From positions 1 to 35,323 of the forward strand of contig DKUE01000030.1 of assembly GCA_002490525.1 (NCBI GenBank): a DNA stretch of 35,323 nucleotides, written 5' to 3'. Of this stretch, positions 5,600 through 12,214 are shown piece after piece. Position 1 is the stretch's first letter, and every line of letters starts with the position of its first letter. Source of the stretch: Ruminococcaceae bacterium UBA7212. GTDB lineage: Bacteria > Bacillota > Clostridia > Oscillospirales > Acutalibacteraceae. The position numbers and the translations under genes are program-made. The notes under the pieces were generated by a model that searched no databases, was not told the origin of the DNA, and saw only the letters and a program-made list of their open reading frames with translations.

Positions 5600-6690
5600 T
5601 AGGAATGCGCCTCCTTATCCAATGTATTTCCGCTTTTCTTGTTTTTCAAGAAATTAGAAATCGAAATTTTTTCTTTAAAGTGATTCAATTTCTCATTGTT
5701 ATTTGCAAGCATCAACAGAATCAAAACAATCGCATAAATCAGCATGCGATAATCATTTAGCTCGCGAAGCACCTCCGGTAAAGCGGTCAAAATCACAGCC
5801 GCAATAATAGAGCCGCGGGTACTACCGATACCGCCCAAAACGACAAACACCAAAATCATGATAGACATGTTGTAGCCAAAATTCTTTGTTGTGGCGGTCA
5901 AGGAAGAAAGATTGTGCGCATAAAGAACGCCTGCAATACCTGCAAAAAAAGCAGAAACTGCAAATACAATCAATTTATAATGCGTTATATTGATACCGAT
6001 GGATTCAGCCGCAATCCGATTATCACGAATCGACATAACCGCGCGGCCGGTTCTGGAGTTGATAAGATTCAGCGAAACAAATACCGTAATCAACAGCAAA
6101 ACGAAGCCGATTTCAAAGGTGGAGTCGTTCGGTGTTCCGGTTATACCGAGTGCACCCTTTACCAAGATTCGTCCGTTTTCGCTCAGATTTAATGCACTTG
6201 TACTTTCAATAGAAACATGCAGTCCGTTTTCATCAATACCGATGTACAAAAGATTTACAATATTCTTGATAATTTCGCCGAATGCTAAAGTGACAATTGC
6301 TAAATAGTCACCGCTCAAACGCAAAACCGGTATACCGATTAACAAGCCAAAAAGACCTGCAACCAAACCGCCGAGCAAAAGCGCCAGGAAAAAGCGCAGA
6401 CCTGCCTGTGGAATCGCATCTCGGCAAGCAACGGAGAAAAACGCACTTACATATGCACCGACACACATAAAACCTGCATGTCCTAAAGATAAATCGCCCA
6501 AAATTCCAACGACCAAATTTAAGGATACAGCCAAAATAGAATAAAAGCAGAGCGGAACTAACAGTCCCTGAAACATGTTGGACATATTGCCTGTTGCCAG
6601 TAATATTTCAACCAAAATAAATGCAATCGCCAACATAGCATAAGTAATCAGATTACTCTTCGTGACAGGCTTCAAAGCTTTCTTTTTCAT
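5599..6690 (-). CDS. livM: Branched-chain amino acid ABC transporter permease LivM
   Basis: About 363 residues with roughly ten hydrophobic segments. The LivM landmarks NLVVGILGDLSLGHAGFM near the N-terminus and IGINITHYKLIVFAVSAF later in the protein are present, along with the coupling region GRAVMSIRDNRIAAESIG. Start at 6690 is chosen because GAGGTGA lies just upstream; the GTG at 6699 is part of that same region. An additional polar tail of about 30 residues (KEKISISNFLKNKKSGN) follows the last membrane span. It is tightly linked to livH (about 10 bases) and livG (overlap). Confidence 0.93.
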   Translation of the reverse strand: MKKKALKPVTKSNLITYAMLAIAFILVEILLATGNMSNMFQGLLVPLCFYSILAVSLNLVVGILGDLSLGHAGFMCVGAYVSAFFSVACRDAIPQAGLRFFLALLLGGLVAGLFGLLIGIPVLRLSGDYLAIVTLAFGEIIKNIVNLLYIGIDENGLHVSIESTSALNLSENGRILVKGALGITGTPNDSTFEIGFVLLLITVFVSLNLINSRTGRAVMSIRDNRIAAESIGINITHYKLIVFAVSAFFAGIAGVLYAHNLSSLTATTKNFGYNMSIMILVFVVLGGIGSTRGSIIAAVILTALPEVLRELNDYRMLIYAIVLILLMLANNNEKLNHFKEKISISNFLKNKKSGNTLDKEAHS

Positions 6691-6700
6691 TCTGCTCACC

Positions 6701-7582
6701 TCAAACCTTCTCTCGGATTTTCTTGCCGAGAATACCTGTAGGCTTTACAAGAAGCACTATAATCAGGACCGAAAATACTATCGCATCAGAAAGCTGTGTA
6801 GAAATATAGCCTTTACTCAGATTTTCAATTACACCCAGCAAAATACCGCCAATCATTGCCCCCGGGATAGAGCCGATACCGCCGAACACGGCCGCTGTAA
6901 ACGCTTTTATACCGGGCATAGCGCCTGTCGTCGGTGATAACGTAGGATAAGCCGAGCAAAGCAGAGCACCGGCAACAGCCGCAAGAGCAGAGCCAATCGC
7001 AAATGTTAAAGAGATCGTACGGTTCACATTGACGCCCATCAACTGTGCTGCACCCTTATCTTCAGAAACCGCCAGCATCGCACGGCCGGGTTTTGTTTTA
7101 TTGATAAACAAAGTCAGCGCAATCATGATAATGACAGATATGACAATCGTCACAACAGTTTCACCTGTAATTATCAGCTGCCCGTCAAACAAACGCAGAG
7201 TCGGAAGCGTTACAACGGAAGTAAAGCTTTTTGCATCCGAACCGAAAATCAACAGTGCCGCATTCTGCAAAAGATAGCTGACACCGATGGCTGTAATCAA
7301 AACCGCCAAGGACGAAGCATTACGCAAGGGTTTATATGCCACCTTTTCAATCACAACACCCAACACCGTGCAAATGACGATAGATGCAAGTACACCGACC
7401 ACTACAGGCATCCCCATAGATGTGCTTACGGTATAAATCATAAACGCACCTACCATAATAACATCGCCATGTGCAAAGTTCAGCATTTTCGCAATACCGT
7501 AAACCATGGTATACCCAAGAGCTATCAGCGCGTAAATGCTCCCTAAGCTGATTCCGGAAACCAGATAGCTTAAAAATTCCAT
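6701..7582 (-). CDS. livH: Branched-chain amino acid ABC transporter permease LivH
   Basis: 293 residues from the ATG at 7582, chosen because GGAGGAAAAGG lies directly upstream; the longer frame would start inside a hairpin. LivH landmarks GSIYALIALGYTMVYGI, MLNFAHGDVIMVGAF and GRAMLAVSEDKGAAQLMG are visible, with about eight membrane spans. It pairs with LivM to form the translocation path. The gene is separated from livK by about 145 bases containing two strong stem-loops, so its expression is probably lower than that of the binding protein. Confidence 0.93.
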   Translation of the reverse strand: MEFLSYLVSGISLGSIYALIALGYTMVYGIAKMLNFAHGDVIMVGAFMIYTVSTSMGMPVVVGVLASIVICTVLGVVIEKVAYKPLRNASSLAVLITAIGVSYLLQNAALLIFGSDAKSFTSVVTLPTLRLFDGQLIITGETVVTIVISVIIMIALTLFINKTKPGRAMLAVSEDKGAAQLMGVNVNRTISLTFAIGSALAAVAGALLCSAYPTLSPTTGAMPGIKAFTAAVFGGIGSIPGAMIGGILLGVIENLSKGYISTQLSDAIVFSVLIIVLLVKPTGILGKKIREKV

Positions 7583-7597
7583 TCCTTTTCCTCCTGA

Positions 7598-7644
7598 TAT
7601 GTATTTTGAAAAACGACAAAAGCTGACATTTTTCAAAATACATA
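7598..7644. repeat. 16-bp perfect inverted repeat upstream of livH
   Basis: Arms 7598-7613 and 7629-7644 are perfectly complementary with a 15-base loop. The repeat ends a few bases before the livH ribosome binding site. It could be a regulatory leader structure, or a mRNA stability element that separates livK from livH levels. No T-run follows, so a classical terminator is less likely. Confidence 0.65.
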
Positions 7645-7662
7645 TTCTCAAATAAATCCCAA

Positions 7663-7695
7663 AGTATGCCGTATAGAAACTCTATACGGCATACT
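7663..7695 (-). terminator. Terminator-like hairpin after livK
   Basis: A 15-bp perfect stem (7663-7677 with 7681-7695) with a 3-base loop lies about 31 bases after the livK stop; on the minus strand it is followed by TTTGGGATTT. It is probably a leaky terminator. Its core (ATGCCGTA...TACGGCAT) recurs in the terminator at 29091-29130. Confidence 0.7.
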
Positions 7696-7726
7696 CCGTT
7701 AAAAAGCTTAAATCTTCACAAACAGA

Positions 7727-8893
7727 TTACAGAATTGTGTAAGCAGCATTCTCTACTTTAACAACAATCGGCGGTTTGGTCGGTTCGCCGTCCGTACCCC
7801 ATGTCATGCCCTTTGCGGTTACACCTGTGTAGGTGATTTCTGTCATAACCGCTTTCAGTGCATCGCAAATTTGGGTAGAAGTCATGTCGGCAGTAATATT
7901 TGCCTTTTCAATTGCTGCTTTGAGAATGTAGATTGCGTCATATGCATCTGCCGCAAACTGGTTCATGGTGCTTTCGCCATAAGCCGCTTTATAATTTTTA
8001 ACAAAGTTTACAGTGAAATCATCTGTTGCATTCTTTGCAAACGGCGTAAGAAGCATAACGCCTTCTGCCAAAGAAGTATCAAAGTTTTCCATTGTTAAAA
8101 TGCCGTCCAAACCGTCACAGCCGAAATATTTAATATCCAGCGCAGCCTTTTTCGCGGCCTGCAGAATCAGTGTAGCTTCCTGATAATATATAGGCAGATA
8201 CAACAACTCTGCACCGGAAGATTTCACCGCCTGAATCTGTGCAGAGAAATCATTCTTTGTGTCTTCGGTAAAGGACTGAACCGTAACAACTTCAAGACCT
8301 CTTGCTTTTGCTTCGGGAGCAAATGCATCATAAATACCGGTTGAATACGGGTCGGAAGAATCATAGATTACAGCAATTTTTGTTGCAATGGCATTTTTGG
8401 AAATGTAATCTGCGGATTCAACGCCCTGCTGCGGGTCTGCAAAACAAACACGGAACGCATTTGCACCGTTAATCGCTTCCACTGCGGTTGCAGACGGGGT
8501 CAAAACAAACATATTGTCTTTAGAAGCTTCGCCCTGGAATGCAATGCATGCACCGGAGGTAACCGTGCCGAGGGAAATCTGCATACCCCAGTCTTTCAAA
8601 GCGCCGTATGCATTTTTCGCTTTTTCGGAATCCGCTTCATCGTCTTCCATTCTGAACTCCAGCTTTATACCGTTCACGCCGCCGGCAGCGTTGATTTCAT
8701 CCACAGCCAGCTGTGCACCGTTTTTAACGCCGACACCGTATTGTGCAGCATTGCCCGTAAGCGGACCGCTCAAACCGATTTTCAGCGTTTTTTCACCGTC
8801 AGCGCCACCGGTTTCACCTTTCCCGCAAGCCGCAAAGCACAAAATAACCATAGTCAGTGCCAAAAAAGCAGCTAAAAACTTTTTCATTTTCAT
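7727..8893 (-). CDS. livK: Branched-chain amino acid ABC transporter substrate-binding lipoprotein LivK
   Basis: 388 residues from the ATG at 8893 (GGGAGG 8 bases upstream). A signal sequence of about 22 residues ends in FAAC-GKG, a near-canonical lipobox with Phe at -3, so Cys23 is probably lipid-modified and the protein tethered outside the membrane. The mature part shows the periplasmic-binding type I fold of the Leu/Ile/Val-binding family: KIGLSGPLTGNAAQYG, LAVDEINAAGGVNG, FRVCFADPQQG. It should deliver an amino acid (or another small ligand, since this family is broad) to LivHM. It is the first gene of the transporter operon, with its own consensus promoter. Confidence 0.93.
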   Translation of the reverse strand: MKMKKFLAAFLALTMVILCFAACGKGETGGADGEKTLKIGLSGPLTGNAAQYGVGVKNGAQLAVDEINAAGGVNGIKLEFRMEDDEADSEKAKNAYGALKDWGMQISLGTVTSGACIAFQGEASKDNMFVLTPSATAVEAINGANAFRVCFADPQQGVESADYISKNAIATKIAVIYDSSDPYSTGIYDAFAPEAKARGLEVVTVQSFTEDTKNDFSAQIQAVKSSGAELLYLPIYYQEATLILQAAKKAALDIKYFGCDGLDGILTMENFDTSLAEGVMLLTPFAKNATDDFTVNFVKNYKAAYGESTMNQFAADAYDAIYILKAAIEKANITADMTSTQICDALKAVMTEITYTGVTAKGMTWGTDGEPTKPPIVVKVENAAYTIL

Positions 8894-8917
8894 AAAAATT
8901 CCTCCCAATATATAATT

Positions 8918-8943
8918 TGCAGGATGGGAAACCGTTTCCTGCA
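8918..8943 (-). promoter_or_regulatory. Palindromic element in the livK leader
   Basis: A 7-bp inverted repeat (8918-8924 with 8937-8943) encloses the almost symmetric core GGAAACCGTTTCC (8927-8939). It lies between the livK start site and ribosome binding site. The core resembles a LacI/CcpA-type operator but departs from the cre consensus at several positions, so the binding factor is unknown. It could also act as an RNA hairpin. Confidence 0.5.
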
Positions 8944-8969
8944 TATTGGATACTAAGAATAGTGGAAAT

Positions 8970-8998
8970 AGTATACACTTTCAAGGGATATTTGTCAA
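8970..8998 (-). promoter_or_regulatory. livK promoter
   Basis: On the minus strand TTGACA (8993-8998), a 17-base spacer and TATACT (8970-8975) form a near-consensus sigma-A promoter. The -35 box lies inside the 3' end of the upstream kinase gene, so the transporter operon has its own promoter. Confidence 0.85.
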
Positions 8999-9529
8999 CC
9001 AATTTGCTAAAATGTAATGTACACTTTTTTCAACGGGCCACGTTCCGTCTAACCGTATAACGGGAATGTTTAAATCAGACACCTTTTTCTCCGTTGTATC
9101 TTCCGCACGTGAAGATACAACGGAGAAAAAGCGTTCTTCCTGCATATATAAATCGCCGCCCGGCAGTATGCGGTCGCCGAATGTTTGAAAAGCATGGTTT
9201 TTTACACGTTGTATACGGATTTCTTTGGGCGCTTGAAGCAATATTGCATATTGAAATAAATGACTGCATTGCGCTTCCTCAAAATTCCATTGAACAGCAG
9301 AAAATATAAAGTTCTTATGTCTGTGTATCTTAGAAAGAAGCAAACGTTCCGCATCAGCATGTGTGCACGGATGTTCATATGGCATACATGTATCTTTTTT
9401 TAAGTTGTTCTTTGGAAAATACAGGTCCTCGCTGTCTATATAATAAAAGTCTAATGCTTCTGCCAAAGCTTTCCCAAGTGTGCTTTTTCCTGTCCCGTTC
9501 AAACCGCATATCAGAATACCGATTCCCAT
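8981..9529 (-). CDS. Small P-loop nucleoside/shikimate-kinase-like protein
   Basis: 182 residues. The Walker A motif GLNGTGKS is at residues about 8-15, followed by TLGKALAEALDFYYIDSEDLYF, an arrangement of the AAA_18/shikimate-kinase-like P-loop kinases. The mid part (KNFIFSAVQW, ILLQAPKEIRIQRVKNHAF) fits the lid and core of a small-molecule kinase. The substrate cannot be told from sequence. Start at 9529 (GGGGA upstream); the longer frame adds 39 residues without support. It has its own promoter. Its stop codon falls inside the livK promoter. Confidence 0.7.
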   Translation of the reverse strand: MGIGILICGLNGTGKSTLGKALAEALDFYYIDSEDLYFPKNNLKKDTCMPYEHPCTHADAERLLLSKIHRHKNFIFSAVQWNFEEAQCSHLFQYAILLQAPKEIRIQRVKNHAFQTFGDRILPGGDLYMQEERFFSVVSSRAEDTTEKKVSDLNIPVIRLDGTWPVEKSVHYILANWLTNIP

Positions 9530-9557
9530 AAGTGTCCCCACTAAAAAACGTATATAC

Positions 9558-9586
9558 ATCTTAGCATGGCTATCTGCATATTTCAA
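9558..9586 (-). promoter_or_regulatory. Promoter of the small kinase gene
   Basis: On the minus strand TTGAAA (9581-9586), a 17-base spacer and TAAGAT (9558-9563) preceded by TGC (extended -10). About 29 bases separate it from the ATG. Confidence 0.7.
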
Positions 9587-9600
9587 GCCGACTAAGAGCA

Positions 9601-9635
9601 TAAGCAGGCAAACCGTCCACCCGTTTGCCTGCTTA
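9601..9635. terminator. Terminator hairpin between metal operon and kinase gene
   Basis: A 13-bp perfect stem (9601-9613 with 9623-9635) and 9-base loop lies 16 bases beyond the stop of the leftward P-type ATPase gene. There is little U-run on the minus strand; it probably terminates or stabilises the metal-resistance mRNA. Confidence 0.65.
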
Positions 9636-9650
9636 CCGTTTACCAAGCCT

Positions 9651-11498
9651 TTACATAGAAATCTTTAAAGCACGCATAGCATTCAGAACAGCAATCACCA
9701 TGACACCGACATCTGCAAACACAGCCAGCCACATACCGGCAATTCCCACCGCGCCCAGCACCAGTACAACAGCTTTCACAAGTAAGGCAAAAACAATGTT
9801 TTGCCTTACAATGCACATCGTTTTCTTTGAAATACCAATCGCTTTTGCAAGCTTTGACGGCTTATCGTCCATTAAAACAATGTCTGCCGCCTCTATGGCC
9901 GCATCACTGCCGAGTGCCCCCATCGCAATACCGATATCGGCACGTGCAAGCACAGGGGCATCGTTGATACCGTCCCCCACAAAGGCCAGAGTCCGTTTGG
10001 CATCTTTCTTCTGCAAAAGCCTTTCAACTGCGGCGACCTTATCGTCCGGCATCATTTGTGTATGAATTTCATCTATGCCGAGCGATTCTCCAACTGCACG
10101 CCCTGTCGGTTCTGCATCACCTGTCAGCATAACCGTTTTATGCACACCGATAGATTTCAGCTGCGCAATTGCAGATTTTGCATCCGTTTTGATTTCGTCA
10201 GAAACAACTATATATCCCATATATAAATCGTCCGCTGCAACATGCACAACACTGCCGATTTCATGAGCGGGTTGCCACTGCACACCGACAGAATCCATAA
10301 GCTTAGCGTTTCCGATAAAAATGTTTTTGCCTTCTATTGTTGCCTGTATCCCCCGCCCGGGAAGTTCTTGCAGCTTTGTAATTTTCGTTTTATCCATTGA
10401 ACCGTTATAGGCTTTTACAATGGAAACGGCAATCGGGTGACCGGAATAGCTCTCTGCCAAAGCGGCAAGTTTCAGCAACTCAGCCTCTGAGCAATTTTGC
10501 GGGTGCAGTGCCGATACAGAAAACGCGCCTTGTGTCAAGGTACCGGTTTTGTCAAATACAACGGTTTCCACAGCAGATAAAGCTTCTAAATAATTGGCGC
10601 CTTTAATGAGGATGCCTGCTCTTGAAGCACCGCCGATTCCGCCGAAAAACGAAAGCGGTACAGAAATCACTAAAGCACACGGACATGAAACCACTAAAAA
10701 GGTTAAGGCACGTTCAATCCAAACCGAAAAGCTTTGTTTTAAAAATATCGGCGGTAAAATTGCCAAAAGCACAGCCGCAATAACAACACAAGGCGTGTAG
10801 TATTTTGCAAATCTGGTAATGAAATTCTCACTTCTCGCCTTTTTCGATGCAGAATTTTCAACTAAATTTAATATTTTTGAGACCGTGCTTTCCGTAAATA
10901 CGGATTTAACTTCTGCTTCCACAACCCCGCTGAGATTCACACTGCCGCTGATAAGCATGTCCCCGACACGGCACTCCGCAGGCAGAGATTCGCCTGTCAG
11001 CGCAGCATTGTTTACCGCTGTTTCACCGCTTGTAATGACAGAATCCAGAGGAACCTTTTCACCGGGCTTTATCAGAATGATTTCGCCCGTTTCAACCTCC
11101 TCGGGTGCAACAGTAACCGCAGTACCGTTACGCAGGACATTGGCATAATCAGGGCGAATGTCCATTAAAGCCGCAATAGATTTTCGGCTTTTACCGACCG
11201 CAATGCTTTGGAACAGTTCACCGATTTGATAAAACAGCATAACAGCAACCGCTTCCGGGTAATCTGCCACAAAAAACGCGCCGACAGTGGCAAGCGCCAT
11301 TAAAAAATTTTCATCAAATATCTGACCGTGAAAAATATTGCGTACAGCAGAAAACAGAACATCATATCCGATGACTGCATACGGAACCAAAAATACAAGC
11401 AGACGCCAAACGCCTTCTAACGGCAAGCTCCAAGCAACCGCTAATAAAACAGCAGTGCAGATTACACGAGTCAAATTTTTCTTTTGTTTTTTGGACAT
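9651..11498 (-). CDS. Zn/Cd/Pb-type heavy metal exporting P-type ATPase
   Basis: 615 residues. Seen: TGES (168-171), membrane metal site CPC (272-274), phosphorylation motif DKTGTLT with Asp316, and the GDGINDAP hinge motif near residue 535. A membrane Lys (LLVKAVVLVLG) and an FADVG motif in the last spans are typical of the Zn/Cd/Pb group (PIB-2). It has no N-terminal HMA domain; that is supplied by the separate small gene just upstream. It should expel divalent soft metals from the cytoplasm. Operon with the HMA protein and ArsR-type repressor; ribosome binding site AAGGTGG. Confidence 0.92.
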   Translation of the reverse strand: MSKKQKKNLTRVICTAVLLAVAWSLPLEGVWRLLVFLVPYAVIGYDVLFSAVRNIFHGQIFDENFLMALATVGAFFVADYPEAVAVMLFYQIGELFQSIAVGKSRKSIAALMDIRPDYANVLRNGTAVTVAPEEVETGEIILIKPGEKVPLDSVITSGETAVNNAALTGESLPAECRVGDMLISGSVNLSGVVEAEVKSVFTESTVSKILNLVENSASKKARSENFITRFAKYYTPCVVIAAVLLAILPPIFLKQSFSVWIERALTFLVVSCPCALVISVPLSFFGGIGGASRAGILIKGANYLEALSAVETVVFDKTGTLTQGAFSVSALHPQNCSEAELLKLAALAESYSGHPIAVSIVKAYNGSMDKTKITKLQELPGRGIQATIEGKNIFIGNAKLMDSVGVQWQPAHEIGSVVHVAADDLYMGYIVVSDEIKTDAKSAIAQLKSIGVHKTVMLTGDAEPTGRAVGESLGIDEIHTQMMPDDKVAAVERLLQKKDAKRTLAFVGDGINDAPVLARADIGIAMGALGSDAAIEAADIVLMDDKPSKLAKAIGISKKTMCIVRQNIVFALLVKAVVLVLGAVGIAGMWLAVFADVGVMVIAVLNAMRALKISM

Positions 11499-11510
11499 AC
11501 ACGAACCACC

Positions 11511-11729
11511 TTAATAAAGAATCCGGCAGTCGGGTTCAATTTTTTTACAAACTTTAGCAACGCTTTTCATAAAATCATCTGTAATTTCATTTGTGCAGGT
11601 TATTGTCAGCTTTTGCGTCATAAAACTAACCGTTGCAGATTCAACCTCGGGCATTTTATTGATAGCCGCTTCCATTTTTGCGGCACAGTTTGCGCAGTCC
11701 AATTCTTCTAACTTAAATATTTTCGTCAT
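11511..11729 (-). CDS. HMA-domain metal-binding protein (CopZ-like fold)
   Basis: 72 residues from the ATG at 11729 (GGAGG upstream); the longer frame runs into the upstream gene. A single heavy-metal-associated domain with the metal-binding loop LDCANCAAK near residue 8-16 and a ferredoxin-like beta-alpha pattern. It probably acts as the detached N-terminal domain of the ATPase encoded downstream, delivering or sensing the metal. It overlaps the repressor gene by 17 bases and precedes the ATPase gene by 12 bases. Confidence 0.88.
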   Translation of the reverse strand: MTKIFKLEELDCANCAAKMEAAINKMPEVESATVSFMTQKLTITCTNEITDDFMKSVAKVCKKIEPDCRILY

Positions 11730-12075
11730 GATGGTTTTCCTCCGTAAGATGCTCATAGCCCTGACCGACAATAGAACGAACATGATGATCCGCTAAAAAA
11801 TATATGATGGTTTTACCTTCACGGCGATTACCAATCAGTTTGGAATCTTTCAAAACTTTCAATTGATGCGAAATCGCCGACTGCGTCATACCCAGCAGCT
11901 CGGTAATTTCATTTACGCAAAGCTCTTCTTCAAACAAAGAAAACAAGATTTTCATGCGCGTGGTATCGCCGAATATTTTAAATAAATCGGCAAGGTCGCA
12001 CAACAACTCGTCCTTGGGCATCCCTCGCCGGGCTGTATCTAATGCGGAAAAATGGTCATGTATGTGACTTGGCAT
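11713..12075 (-). CDS. ArsR/SmtB-family metal-responsive repressor
   Basis: 120 residues: winged helix with recognition region ELLGMTQSAISHQLKVLKDSKL and wing REGKTIIYFL. The C-terminal helix carries D-x-H-x10-H-x2-E (in DHHVRSIVGQGYEHLTE), the same spacing as the alpha-5 zinc site of SmtB, so zinc is the likely inducer. The N-terminal Cys pair of the cadmium-sensing CadC type is not complete (ELCVNEI has one Cys). A His-rich tail (ENHHDE) may add metal affinity. AAAGGAG precedes the ATG. It sits at the head of the operon it should control. Confidence 0.9.
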   Translation of the reverse strand: MPSHIHDHFSALDTARRGMPKDELLCDLADLFKIFGDTTRMKILFSLFEEELCVNEITELLGMTQSAISHQLKVLKDSKLIGNRREGKTIIYFLADHHVRSIVGQGYEHLTEENHHDENI

Positions 12076-12092
12076 AAAATTATTCTCCTTTC

Positions 12093-12112
12093 ATATGAAA
12101 ATTCGCTCATAT
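12093..12112. promoter_or_regulatory. ArsR/SmtB-type operator
   Basis: ATATGA (12093-12098), 8 bases, TCATAT (12107-12112): the known half-site geometry of SmtB/CzrA-type operators. It overlaps the -10 box and the predicted start site, so binding should silence the operon. A further palindrome TTCATATGAA (12123-12132) sits in the promoter spacer. Confidence 0.8.
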
Positions 12113-12139
12113 ATTATCACTATTCATATGAACTGTCAA
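12111..12139 (-). promoter_or_regulatory. Metal-resistance operon promoter
   Basis: On the minus strand TTGACA (12134-12139), a 17-base spacer and TAATAT (12111-12116). The palindromes listed for the operator occupy the spacer and the start site. Confidence 0.85.
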
Positions 12140-12169
12140 TACTATGTTATGCGTTTTTTCAAAAGTTTG

Positions 12170-12202
12170 CAAAAAAAATGCCTTTTCATAAAGAAAAGAC
12201 AT
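12170..12202 (-). terminator. Terminator of the beta-mannosidase gene
   Basis: On the minus strand a 10-bp stem (12193-12202 with 12178-12187; one G-U pair) with a 5-base loop is followed by a run of eight T, a classic intrinsic terminator, 13 bases beyond the stop codon. Confidence 0.85.
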
Positions 12203-12214
12203 CTTTTTAAATCA

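Noticed and set aside
7347..7643. 98-codon leftward frame within livH
   Set aside because: A shifted-frame shadow of livH, with Cys/Arg-rich composition typical of a wrong frame.
8927..8939. CcpA cre site upstream of livK
   Set aside because: Only partly fits the cre consensus, with mismatches in both outer positions, so it is kept as an unnamed palindrome.
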